A stretch of 43,834 bases of DNA from Priapulus caudatus (taxonomy: Eukaryota > Priapulida > Priapulimorpha > Priapulimorphida > Priapulidae), in the NCBI RefSeq assembly GCF_000485595.1, contig NW_014577136.1, positions 869,763-913,596 of the forward strand, in the 5' to 3' direction. Both the position numbers and the translations under genes were made by a program. This document shows positions 1 through 9,724 of the stretch, piece by piece. Under the pieces are notes generated by a model. That model saw nothing but the letters and a program-made list of their open reading frames with translations, ran no database searches and was not told the DNA's origin. Positions within the stretch are counted from its first letter, which is position 1, and every line of letters starts with the position of its first letter.

Positions 1-361
1 GGTTTCACACAGTTTTCCCAAACGTTTGCATGTATTCGGCTCATGTTGATATGCGGCGGCAGCACCAGGTTGTAACTGCGGGACGATGGGGGCTGTTGGG
101 GATATTATGTAAGCACAGTAACAGCAATTGTTTCGCTTCCTTATCATCAGGAACACGATGGCAACACAGCTAAAATCAGCTGCTATAGCTCGCCGTGAGC
201 ACACATTTATTTCTAGCACGCTGGAAACGCTACATGCTGAATACAATTCGATGCCTAATATCCCCAATAGCCCCCAGCGTTCCGTCATAGACAATAGAAC
301 ACTAATCCCGTAGTATACTTGCGCCGAACACATGCGATCATTTGGGAAAACTGTGTGAAAC
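1..361. mobile_element. Foldback MITE-like element with about 42-bp terminal inverted repeats
   Basis: The first bases, starting GGTTTCACACAGTTTTCCCA, recur as an exact reverse complement at 341-361, and the similarity continues with a few mismatches to 320, giving arms of about 42 bp. A second inner inverted pair (GGGGGCTGTTGGGGATATTA near 87-106 against its complement near 255-275) shows that most of the element can fold back. There is no transposase-like frame, so it is non-autonomous. The left flank lies outside the window, so neither the target-site duplication nor the exact left end can be checked. Superfamily not assigned. Confidence 0.75.
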
Positions 362-1755
362 CGTGTCGTATTCAAAAAACTTTTTTGAAGAACACATACG
401 ATTTTCAGGTAAATTAGTGGTGTCATAATTATGATTAACAGTGATTAAGGGAGAATCATAGACGAAAACAAGGTAAAATTTGAATATATTTATTATTTAT
501 ACACATACTGCCATAGTGACATATTGATAGAATATTTACAAGTTGAAAACTATGCAAAACGTTGTCAAAACGGTGTCATACTCTTCTCTATTATGTACAG
601 TTGTACACTGTAGTGTATGCGGACAAGGTATAACACACTAGTCAGTACACTCACACTGTACACTCACTGTTCTGAGTCTGTACCATAGATATAGAAGAGA
701 ATACTCTTCTCTTCTATATCTCTATATCTATATCTATATCTATATCTATATCTATATCTATATCTTCTATATTTCTATTCTCTTCTCTTCTATTCTCTTC
801 TCTTCTCTTCTCTTCTATATCTATACTATAGACTCTGTACTCAGTGACTCACTCTGCAATACTTACTGTACTGTACAGTGTACTCTTAATAAACATCAAA
901 CGTGCGACTAATCTCCACTGCGATCCGCACTGCGGATCTGTCTATTTAATCAACTTTGTCTCTCTAGGTCTTCGATATAGTCCCTTGGACTTTGAAGACC
1001 AATCTTTATGAAGTAATGAGGTTACATGACACAAAACTCACAACAGCGCAATATGGACAGGGAGCGGACATGTTAGTTTCTGTACGGCTTATGATTGGTC
1101 ACTTGTTGATAAGTTGATTTACAACGTTCTTTTAGTGTGATATTAGTTTTCTCGATATATAAATTAACAAACAAACAAATAATTAGATAGATAAATGAAT
1201 AAGTCAGTACATACATTAATAAATGTGGTTGTTTTTGTAAAACCTGTCGTTACGAATTGTGCAATGTTGACTAACAGATGGCGGCACGATAGGCTGTGCC
1301 AAAACTGTGTTGAGTATTCTGTGTTGCTGCAACGTGCACTAAGGTCTGAGAAGATAAAATGTAGAGAAATTCTTAGAATGACAACATGAGTACACGTAGT
1401 AAATGTCAAAGCTTCCTCGAGTACTTGGCGTGGGTAGCAAGATTATGGGGTATTCTAACAGCTATAGGTATGTATCTGTCACTGTCAGTGACTATGTCTA
1501 TAGACTCTATACTGTACTATAGTATAGGCCTACAGTATACAAGTTTAGCCACAAGTTCCCATCTCGCTTAACACTACGTGGCGAGAGGAGTTACACTCCT
1601 CCGCCGTGTAACTAGTCGGAGAGCCTGGTCGGTTTACAGTATACTATGTCTATACTGTATAGTAATTAGCATTAGTAGTACTAGTATAGACTACAGTATT
1701 GCAATTTGCGTTGTTGATTGTTGTGAATTGACTACTTAGTACTACTAGTACTACT
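362..1755. other. AT-rich intergenic DNA without a recognised gene
   Basis: I see no exon or conserved frame here. A TATATC/TCTTC microsatellite (separate entry) sits at 711-832. Around 1440-1700 there are many short overlapping palindromes built on CTATAGACTATAC-type words, typical of decayed foldback DNA. Short frames in this stretch have no recognisable composition. Confidence 0.5.
711..832. repeat. TATATC / TCTTC microsatellite inside an imperfect hairpin
   Basis: Tandem TATATC units grade into TTCTC units. The flanks are inverted: CTGAGTCTGTACCATAGATA near 672-695 pairs imperfectly with a TATCTATACTATAGACTCTG-type stretch near 819-845, so the microsatellite is the loop region of a foldback of about 180 bp. 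Confidence 0.7.
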
Positions 1756-1977
1756 GCTCATAGGGTCTATGTCCCCCAGGGTACTGCCAGAACGTACCCT
1801 GGTACGGTCCGGTATAAACGCACTGGTAAACTATCTGATATGGTTATGGTGTAGGGAGTAGGCGTAGCCGACTCCCTAGACTCGGTTAGTGGAGTAGGCG
1901 AGGTATGGTCGCGGCATATTAGTGTAGTACCCAGGGTACGTTCCGGCAGTACCCTGTGGGACATAGACCCTCTCAGC
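1756..1977. mobile_element. Long-TIR MITE, family 1, copy 1
   Basis: The ends are inverted over about 47 bp. The left end reads GCTCATAGGGTCTATGTCCC and the right end complements it with a handful of mismatches. Both arms contain a CAGGGTACTGCC / GGAACGTACCCTGG motif that is itself partly palindromic. A second copy of the same family lies at 26046-26272. There is no coding capacity. The flanks share only ACT, so the target duplication is short or decayed. Confidence 0.85.
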
Positions 1978-2228
1978 ACTATACTACTAGATAATAATAA
2001 TAGTTTTTACTGCAGACTGCAGTGCCGAACCTCTTGTTAAATAATCCTGTCGCCCAATCGAATGCTGCACACATCGGCACGTATCACATGATGATCCATA
2101 AATAATTTTGCATCACGTTATGGTACAGTGTATGTAATTGTAAATATGTACGTAGGTTTAGGGTACTAGAGCACACATAGGTGCTAGAGCTTAGCTAGAG
2201 TTAAGGCTGTAAATGGGTACGTAGTTTC

Positions 2229-2508
2229 ATGGTAATGCAACTGAAGTCATATAGGGTTTTTAAAATATTACATAATCTCGGCCCACAGTATATGACAGAA
2301 GGTTTCATGTTAACGTCAGAAGTTCATAGTTTCAATGCAAGGGAATGTGAGATGTCTATTTTTAAACCGAAGGTGGGAAGCAGTGGGAAAAACTTATTTT
2401 ACTTATACTGCAATTGAATCTTGGAACAGACTACCACAGCAAGTTAGGACAAATTCTGTTTATTCTAGTTTTAAGTATAGTGTTAAGAAATGTCTGATGG
2501 AAAAGTAG
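2229..2508 (+). pseudogene. C-terminal fragment of a LINE reverse-transcriptase ORF, frameshifted
   Basis: The translation contains VFKILHNLGPQYMTEGFMLT, then a serine/histidine/asparagine stretch, and after a frame change ESWNRLPQQVRTNSVYSSFK, ending at a TAG. The pattern 'HNL.P.Y....' followed by 'SWN.LP...R' and a final 'SFK' matches the region just behind the RT domain in CR1/L2/Jockey-type non-LTR retrotransposons, as known for those families. One extra A in the AAAAA run at 2388-2392 breaks the frame. No catalytic RT domain lies upstream, so this is a 5'-truncated dead copy. Confidence 0.8.
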
Positions 2509-2866
2509 AAACATTAAGCAGAGGAGTATGATTTTCGCTAAAGAGAATGCGGTTGAAATTAAGGCATAAGAAAAGTTCGTATGTCTTATGAGAATGTACC
2601 ATTGTATGACCGGTTAAAACTACAAATTTGTATATTTCAATAGTTAGTGCTGATAGTAGTGTAATTGTTAGATTCAAGGCATACCGCAAAACAAGGACCA
2701 CAATGTAAATAAGTGTGCTAGTCATGCTTTTTGTGTATATATCCTTGGCAGTTATCCAATTTTATGAATTCAGAATTTTATTGTAAAAGTATGCTATGTA
2801 TTGTATATGATGGATAATTGTCTAAATAAAATTTAAAAATTTAAAAAATTTAAAATAAAATTGCTT
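2229..2866 (+). mobile_element. 5'-truncated LINE 3' end
   Basis: It comprises the RT C-terminal remnant plus a 3' UTR of about 360 bp that ends in an A/T-rich tail with several AATAAA-like words (2824-2866). The 5' border is uncertain and may lie some tens of bases upstream. No clear target-site duplication was found. Confidence 0.7.
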
Positions 2867-2952
2867 TGACTCGGAATGAGTATCGGAATGACATTGAAAT
2901 AATTTGTATTTGCACAACAACACTGTCTATAGTCCAACAGTCTCCAATCCTA

Positions 2953-3492
2953 TAGTTTAGCACCCCAGATTAGTTCAGCACATATGCGAACTATATATAT
3001 ACCGGGGTCCCAAACTTGTATGGAGCAGTCTAACCTATCGTATCAAGACTCAATAGTCAAGCTAGTAAATCGATTACTGCATGTGTACCTATACCTCGAG
3101 CTTGCCTCGGGAAGTTGGGCGCAGACTTCTTGCTATTAAACTGGATTTCTATTTGAACAGGCATGTGGGGAGTAGGAGTAGAAATATGCTATGACAGGCA
3201 TATTCTAGGAGCGTTTATAGTGTAAGTATTTACATTCATATGACTTCTAGTTTCTCTATGCCAAATATGCTCATTGGAATATAGAAGCGTATATTTTGTT
3301 AGCAACATAATCTCACTAGCATATTTGTACTGTACGCACACGTAATTACACATATATCGTATGCTGTGACATTTCTTATTACTTATTTCTCACAGTTTGT
3401 ATATTGCATCATCAGATCATCGTCAAGGATGGTTTGGGACCCGGCAAATGTGTTTTCGCACATGTGCTAAACTAATCCGGGGTGCTAAACTA
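2953..3492. mobile_element. Foldback element of about 540 bp with 37-bp or longer inverted ends
   Basis: TAGTTTAGCACCCCAGATTA at the left end is complemented by TAATCCGGGGTGCTAAACTA at the right end, and the pairing continues through GCACATATGCGAA / TTCGCACATGTGC. A further inner pair (CCGGGGTCCCAAAC near 3002, GTTTGGGACCCGG near 3432) extends the arms. No transposase frame is present, so I infer a non-autonomous DNA element. Confidence 0.8.
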
Positions 3493-3699
3493 AGCTTGGG
3501 CCGCATCATCTTCTATTCATCCTAATTTTGCGTCGTAATGGCATGTCAATTTTACAAGAAGTTCAGATGGCTATATATATGCTTACTTATAATTGCTAAC
3601 TAATTGCTACAATCAATGAGACCTAGGAGTGAACACTTGTATACATGTGTAGATCTGTATTAATATTGGCCCAGGAAATTGTGCATGATCCTGAATATA

Positions 3700-3722
3700 T
3701 GTGTGTGTGTGTGGGGGGGGGG
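3700..3722. repeat. GT microsatellite plus G run
   Basis: A TGTGTGTGTG tract passes directly into a run of about ten G. Simple repeat. Confidence 0.85.
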
Positions 3723-4130
3723 TGCGTATGTACCTGCGATTTTCACTTATATGGATGTACTCGATGCAAACATCGACAAATTAGGTCATTGAATATTAAA
3801 AACTATGAAAAGTAGCAGTACAATTCGTTTTCTAATGACCCGTGTGCTTGAAATTTCAGATTAGCTGCAATTGTAGTAACAGTTCTGGAAACTACCTTCA
3901 TAGTGGACGTGTTTTTTACTGTGTATATGAGGTGAGTGGAACTGTCGACAGCGACATCTAGTGACTAAGGATGAAATGATATGGGTAGCTCACGATAAGA
4001 TCCGTTGCACGATACACCTTTCACAATACGATACGTATAGCGATACATTGAAGAGAAATTACCTGGCAAACTATACACTCTTGAACTCTGCCAATCAACT
4101 GAATGCTTCTACAGATCAGTATCGTGTAGC

Positions 4131-4437
4131 GCTTAGGCCAAAACAAAATATAGGTGTGGTTACCGTTTCCCGACGACCCTATTTTTCCGTCGCGCCCAAA
4201 CACTTTTATTGTCAATTTCTTTAAAAATTTTTAAAGTAAAAAAAAAAATTAAAAAATTAAATAAATAGAATTGGACAGTTTCCTGGCTGTCAAAAGGCAC
4301 AACCCCGCACGATCCTTCGGACATGGTTCGTAATATAAAATGTTTCAATAAAAAAATGTTTTCCTACCGTACCTACCCTAATTTTTTTTCGGCATGAAAC
4401 GGTCAACGCACACCTATATTTTTGTTTTGGCCTTAGC
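4131..4437. mobile_element. MITE-like element with inverted AGGCCAAAACAAAATATAGG ends
   Basis: The left end GCTTAGGCCAAAACAAAATA and the stretch up to the GTTACCGTTTC motif are complemented at 4390-4437 with a few mismatches, giving arms of about 45 bp. The interior is A/T-rich and non-coding. Confidence 0.75.
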
Positions 4438-4520
4438 AAACGACTGCTATGGAATTGCAAATTGTGTCTTGTTTTATTTTGTTTTTCGGTGACAACCTAC
4501 AATCTATCTAAGCTCATACT

Positions 4521-4806
4521 ATACTATACTATACTATCTATTACGTATACTATACTATACTAACTAAACTATCGTAACTATAACTATCTAATACTATATG
4601 GCTATACATCACTATACTATACTATACTATACTATACTATACAATACTATAAACTATACTATAGCTATACTATACTATACTATACTATACTATACTATAT
4701 CTATACATAACTATACTATACTATACATACTATACTAATAATACTATACTATACTATAGCTATACTATACTATACTATACTATACTATATACTATACTAT
4801 ACATAC
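4521..4806. repeat. ACTAT/TATAC pentanucleotide satellite
   Basis: Imperfect tandem TATAC units, interrupted by ATAGC and ATCTA variants, fill nearly the whole interval. It has no coding meaning. Confidence 0.9.
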
Positions 4807-4809
4807 TAT

Positions 4810-5490
4810 AAACTGCATACGATACGATAACGATACGAAACGATACTATAGCAATAACTATACATCTAGTATAATATTATACTAAACAACGTAGAGATTT
4901 CATTCCAGGTAGCGTAGATCGAGTAACGTGTGATGCGTGAAGCGAGTCGAACGTATCGATACGCGTCAATGTCTTGTATCGCAATAGATCGATACATAGA
5001 TTAATTCTTACCGCCCACCCTATCCCTACCCCGCCACCAACCCTACTATGACTCCCCCGTCAATGACAGCGTCAGTTCGTGACAGTCTGCCTGCCGCGTC
5101 TCGGCGACGTGTTTCTCTCAACGACAGCTGATCACGTCGTTTGCTCGCAGCACCGACTCACGCGACGCGACGTGTTTGCTTGGCGCGTGGCAACGTGCGG
5201 TGGCGTGACACAGAATCATTCTCATACGAGTAGATCGCTGATAACAGATGTGCTACACAGTAATACCTCTCCCGCCCCCGCGCGTCCGTGCGTGCGTGGC
5301 GATACTCCGGGTTATGCAAATCCGCTCGTACGGCAGTTTGCAGCTTCCCACCGCCGAGCTTGCGATGATGCAGAAAACGAAAACGTGCTTTGATGCAGTT
5401 TTTTTCTCTCTCGAAGGAATGAACAGGTCTTTCTACCCAGAAACTTGGGCTGCTCTATTTTTCATCCGGATAAAAAAAAATTAATGTGAT
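4810..5490. other. CpG-containing stretch without an identified gene
   Basis: After the TATAC satellite the composition becomes CpG-rich (about 4900-5400) with ACGT- and CGACG-containing words. This could mark a promoter or first exon, or a decayed element. Open frames of about 100 codons exist but resemble no family I know and lack convincing splice or start context. Confidence 0.3.
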
Positions 5491-5750
5491 GCTTAATGCA
5501 GCCAGCTGTCAGTGCGTCCGGTGGACCAGTCAGCCTGTTTTGCTAGCTTCCGGGGCCTTTAGAGAAACACCTACGTGATCCCTGCATGGGAATTTTCGTG
5601 TTTTGTAATCGGTGCTCCAGCTACAACCAGTGTTCTATATACAGGATAGTTATTCTTATTCTAAACTCCATCTTGTGTTACTCATCATTTATATATATGT
5701 ATATATATATTATATATATATTTATATAACACAAACGTACAAGCGAAAAT

Positions 5751-5894
5751 ATGCCGCCGAATTTTGTCGTGCACCGTCTTCCAATTAACCCCCCTGTTGA
5801 TATAGAAAACAATGAAGATGCCCTTCGTAGACGAATGTCCTTTCTATGGAGGTGGTTCGTAGACGAATGTCCTTTCTATGGAGGTGGTTCGTAG
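5751..5894 (+). CDS. Small unassigned ORF, 47 codons
   Basis: The frame opens with MPPNFVVHRLPINPPVDIEN and continues NEDALRRRMSFLWRWF before running into a 32-bp tandem repeat that ends it. The first 38 residues look more protein-like than the neighbouring simple repeats. There is no start-site context or homologue I can name, so it may be part of a transposon or chance. The repeat moves the frame by two bases per unit, so the repeated part is not under coding constraint. Confidence 0.2.
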   Translation: MPPNFVVHRLPINPPVDIENNEDALRRRMSFLWRWFVDECPFYGGGS

Positions 5895-5919
5895 ACGAAT
5901 GTCCTTTCTATGGAGGTGG
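5824..5919. repeat. Three exact copies of a 32-bp unit
   Basis: The unit beginning TTCGTAGACGAATGTCCTTT is repeated three times without a mismatch, which indicates a very recent tandem expansion or an assembly stutter. Confidence 0.95.
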
Positions 5920-6029
5920 TTTCACTACATTACTGCCACGCAGGGGAAGTGCCGCAAGCATTCCTTATAGACAGGTGTAGAGCGTTCTATAGAGGTGAGA
6001 GCTGGCACACAGGTTTGATTATTGCACCA

Positions 6030-6246
6030 GGGAGAAATACTCATTTTACATACCAGGGTATGCGGTTATGTTGGTTCGAATCCCATCTGTTTTTTTTCCT
6101 TGTTTTTTTTTCTGGTTAGGGTTAGGGTTAGGATTAGGGTTAGGGTTCACAATGCGTGTGTACACATGTGTATTATGGACCCGAGCGATTCCGAAGTTGC
6201 GCCCTACTACCGTTTGGCTATTTCCGGAAAAATGAGTATTTCTCCC
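6030..6246. repeat. Inverted repeat with 18-bp arms enclosing a telomere-like tract
   Basis: GGGAGAAATACTCATTTT at 6030-6047 is perfectly complemented at 6229-6246. Between the arms are a perfect pol III B-box word (GGTTCGAATCC, near 6075), T runs and the TTAGGG tract. This fits a foldback or SINE-derived insertion, but the family is not recognised. Confidence 0.65.
6115..6147 (+). repeat. Interstitial telomeric repeat (TTAGGG)n
   Basis: About five and a half TTAGGG units, one of them variant (TTAGGA). The motif is the ancestral metazoan telomere repeat, but the tract is short and internal, so this is not a chromosome end. Confidence 0.9.
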
Positions 6247-6440
6247 CGATACACGATTCCACAGGTTTGGCTGTATATTATAAACATTGCCGTACCGAGT
6301 AACGTGACAGTGTGGTGGGTAGTGATTGTAGCGTCTGTGCGTGCTCGGCTTATGGTGGCAGCTAGGTGATAGGCTCGCTGCCCGTATTATGCTGGCTTTC
6401 ACGCTATCAGGGAGGGAAGGTTTGGACTGCTATCTAGTAG

Positions 6441-6545
6441 TAGCAGTGCGTGCGTGCGTGCATACGTGCGTGCGTGCGTGCGTGCTAGCGTGCGTGCGTA
6501 TATTATATGCATGCGTGCGTATATGCGTGCGTGCGTGCGTATGTC
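6441..6545. repeat. GCGT tetranucleotide microsatellite
   Basis: Tandem GCGT units with ATAC and CTAG interruptions. Confidence 0.9.
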
Positions 6546-6789
6546 ACACGTGTGCATTGTTGCTATTTTCGTAAGGGCTGTACTGTAGACTAGTTAATAG
6601 TAATAGGCAGTGCTATTATTACACAGCAGGTGTCACCACAAGACACTAGCGCTTAGTACACATAGCCGGCCGTAAAACTTGCTGCTGCTGCTGCTGTCGC
6701 CGATTATTGCAGCAATCACGCATGCAAATGAGGGGCGAACGTTATGTACACGCGTGGAAGCGTTGTAGCCCTGGCGTTGTATAGAGAGC

Positions 6790-7050
6790 AGTGGTGGTGA
6801 TGGTGGTGGGGAAGGTGGGATGAGGGGTGCAGTGGTGGTGGGAGGGGTGGGAGGGGGTGGGAGGGGTTGGGAGGGGTTCGGAGGAGGGTGCAGGTGGTGG
6901 TGGAAGGGGGTGGGAGGGGGTGGGAGGAGGAGGGGTGGGAGGAGGGTGCAGTGGTGGTGGGAGGGGTGGGAGGGGGTGGTAGAGAAGGGCTGCAAGTGGT
7001 TGCGTGGGAGGGGGTGGAGGGGTGGGAGGAGGGGGGGTGGGAGAGGCAGA
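6790..7050. repeat. G-rich tandem repeat (GGGAGGGGT-type), strand-asymmetric
   Basis: Runs of three to seven G are spaced by A, T or CA for about 260 bp, with almost no C on this strand. Larger units of roughly 110 bp, beginning GTGCAGTGGTGGTGGGAGGG, appear twice (near 6828 and 6947). Such spacing fits many G-quadruplex patterns. Long frames here are Gly/Trp/Arg-rich or His/Pro-rich artefacts. Confidence 0.85.
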
Positions 7051-7255
7051 CGGACCCGAATCGCAAAACGATGGGTCATCACGACCGCGCGTCTGCTGCC
7101 GCGCTCATAAAACCACACGTTGCTTGCTGCTGCTACTGCTGCGCACGCACGCAGCACGCACGGCACGCACGCACGCTACGCACGCACGCCGCACGCACCG
7201 GTGCACCGTTGTGCATGCACGGCCGCACGCACGCACGTACGCACGCACGGGAGGT

Positions 7256-7668
7256 GTTCAGCCGCACGGCACGGGAGGGCGGGTGTTCAGCACGCGTACG
7301 GGTGGGAGTTCAGCACGCCACGTTACGGGGTGTTTCAGCACGCGCCATGGGAATGTTTCAGCACGCACGCACGCACGGCGGTGTTTCAGCACGCACGCAC
7401 GGGGATGCTTTCAGCACGCCGCACATGATGGTTTCAGCACGCACGCCGGGGGTGTTCAGCGCAGCACGGGTGTGTTTCAGCACGCACGCCACGGGTGCTG
7501 TTTCAGCACTGCAGCACGGGGGGTTTTCAGCACGCACGCACGGACGTGTGCTTTCAGCACGCGACGCACGGGGTGTTTCAGCACGCACGACACGGCGTCA
7601 GGGTTTCAGCACGCACGGTGTGTTTCGCAGCACGCGGCAGGGGTGTTCAGCACGCACGGCACAGCGCG
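7256..7668 (+). repeat. 24-bp tandem array, degenerate copy
   Basis: Units contain GTTTCAGCACGCACGCACGG. Spacing varies because of many single-base indels; the clean version at 17867-18052 has a strict 24-bp period. About 17 units. A 24-bp unit equals eight codons and so reads as an octapeptide repeat, but I see no start or splice context that makes it coding. Confidence 0.9.
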
Positions 7669-8588
7669 TGTGTGGGGTGGGTAGGGGAGAAGCTATATAC
7701 ATTGTACCGGTCGCCATGGCATATAATAGCTTTCACCGATCGATCCTATACATGGATTGAGAGACTATGCATGCGGCCCTAGTCTATATTATATACTAGC
7801 TCTAGCTATTACGCCATCCTCAGACGGGTTTGAGTGCGGGTCTGATTTGAGGAGTTGGCGCGTCTTACCATTTATCTCTCTTTTAGTGAGGATGTATTTC
7901 ACTAAATACTGATATGTAGACTCGTCATATATATTATATGCTTAAAAAATTGTATGTAACTATATGATAAATCTGAAATTTATATCTTAATTACATCATT
8001 TTCCAAAAAAAGCGGAATGTGGTGATTCATAGTTACATTTCATTATTTAAGATATTATTTTGAATATCATTCTTGGTCGACGGCTCATTAATATGTCAAT
8101 CTTAAAAAAAAGCAAATGGATCGAGCGTAGTTTTGCAATATATTGTTCGTTGAAAGTCAGTGGACGGCGGCGGGCAGGGTTACACGTACTCCCGTTGTCA
8201 AATATTTGCACACACCGCGGCGCAACACACACATACACACGCGTGCACCCACGCAACACACATTACCAATTACTCAAACGCGCGCACACACAACACAACG
8301 CACACGCACATGCAACGCACACAACAATACCATACATACTTACATATCACACTACGCCACGCACAGCTAAGAAACACAGCACATATAATCACACACGATA
8401 CAACATCGCGCCGTATCTCGTTGGGGTTTGGTCTTAATGTTCGTCTCACAGCATGCATGCGCATGGCAATATTGCGCTGTTTATACACCGCGAGCCGCAG
8501 TGTTTTTGGTCGTGATGCGTGTGCGCCGCGGTGCCGGTTGTGCGTGCGGTGCGTGCGTTTCATAATATATATATATTATAATATTATT
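7669..8588. other. U1 linker with CA-rich microsatellite
   Basis: The sequence matches 18053-19006 with many small indels. 8210-8400 is a CACACG/ACAC tract. The stretch beginning AAGTCAGTGGACGGCGGCGG (8154) is the best conserved block between copies. No exon could be defined. Confidence 0.6.
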
Positions 8589-8992
8589 TAGTGATGTCGA
8601 CGATCATCGATTGATATAGATCATCCGGTTGAAACAGTGGCTCGAACAAGCGCTTGGGTTATCAAATCCCATAATCGATTTCATCGTGAAAAAAAATCGC
8701 TAATATGTAAACTTGAAACAAAAGAATTGGAATAAGTGGACGCAGAATCCGAGGATTATCATCGCTCACTATACAGTTATCTTTGATTAACTACTATGTA
8801 TTATACACACAGGAGTAACAGTGCAAAACAAACAGTAAAAGTGTAAACAAGCACAATCTGCACACAGCTAATGCACCGAGGTTACGCACACGCAGGCATT
8901 CACACCCGAGGTAACCGATTGTAACGATCATCGGTGTTACTTGGGTCCAACCGATTGATCGAATTACGAATTCAATCCGATTGACAACAATA
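8589..8992. mobile_element. hAT-like MITE, copy a (U1)
   Basis: It starts TAGTGATGTC and ends CCGATTGACAACAATA. It is flanked by ATATTATT (8581-8588) and ATATTATA (8993-9000), an 8-bp duplication with one mismatch. TAGTG-type ends and an 8-bp target duplication are typical of hAT elements. Related copies lie at 19007-19422 and, inverted, at 30896-31285. No transposase is encoded. Confidence 0.75.
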
Positions 8993-9068
8993 ATATTATA
9001 TACAAGTATTATATACTATACGTATATCTTATGTCTCTCTTGGTGGGTTTTATTTCTCTGCGTTGCAG

Positions 9069-9242
9069 CAAACTACACAGAGGCACAGAGAGCAGTCGTT
9101 TACAATCGCCGAGCCAGCGTGGTAGTCTGCTGGCATCGTGTTCTCGCCTTTCGACTACTGCGCGCAATGGGTGTGGCTGGCTTACACAGCATTCGGCGCA
9201 TTGCCTTCGCGGCAGCCTACGTCGTCTGGAGGCGCTCTCATG
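9069..9242 (+). CDS. Candidate internal exon of an unidentified gene (U1)
   Basis: A pyrimidine-rich acceptor (TTTATTTCTCTGCGTTGCAG) precedes 174 bases that end at a consensus-like donor, ATG|GTACGT. Two forward frames are open. One reads NYTEAQRAVVYNRRASVVVC near its start, the other KLHRGTESSRLQSPSQRGSL. The U2 and U3 equivalents (14030 and 19503 onward) keep the acceptor, but indels scramble the frame and the alignment. The product is not recognised. The splice signals and position between a MITE and a second exon-like block are the main support. Confidence 0.35.
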
Positions 9243-9586
9243 GTACGTTGCCGGAGACGCCGGGTCGTATTTTGCGTTCCTTTTTTTGTCTTAAGGTGGG
9301 TTGCCGTCGAACCGTTGCCATTAGTTCATTAAGAGCTTTATTTCGTATAGAACTTTCGTTTTAGCTCTTTCGTTCTAGGTGTATGGTTAGGGTTTAGTTC
9401 TGAGGTGGGGAGAGCGTTTAGTTTCACGTCGAGAAAAACATTAGGTTATGGGTTAGGTGAGGTAGGGTTAATGCGTTAGCATGACAGTGTTAAAGAGTGG
9501 CAGCGTTTTAGAGCTGACAATAATGTAGAATCGCACCTATTCTACGGCACGTTCTCTTTTCTTCCAGCTGTTTTCTCGTCGCGCAG

Positions 9587-9724
9587 GCGGTCAATGCTGC
9601 TCATCTCGCGTCATTACTTCATCAGAACATGAGACGCGGGTACATAACAGAAGAACGTCGAAGCTCGATACCCACATTTATGGACAAGTAGCTCGGTGGC
9701 GCAACCTGATGGCAGGACCGCATG
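9587..9724 (+). CDS. Candidate internal exon of an unidentified gene (U1), probably with a 1-base error
   Basis: Acceptor TTTTCTCGTCGCGCAG precedes a frame that reads AVNAAHLASLLHQNMRRGYI followed by TEERRSSIPTFMDK. It then meets TAG, apparently because one base is missing before it: the U2/U3 copies carry an extra C at this point. The U2/U3 version ends CGCATG|GTTGCC; U1 lacks one G there. Composition is protein-like (Ala/Leu-rich helix, then a basic segment). I do not recognise the family. It probably belongs to the same plus-strand gene as the last exon at 12318. Confidence 0.4.

Noticed and set aside
6060-6092. tRNA gene suggested by GGTTCGAATCC
   Set aside because: The T-stem has a mismatch and no acceptor, D or anticodon arms can be folded upstream. 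Only a B-box word remains.
6115-6147. Chromosome end
   Set aside because: Fewer than six TTAGGG units, internal, with unrelated sequence on both sides.
6633-7766. Open frames of 177-297 codons rich in Pro/His, Gly/Trp or His/Ala/Arg
   Set aside because: They arise from the G-rich block and the 24-bp array, run on both strands, and change identity with each indel.
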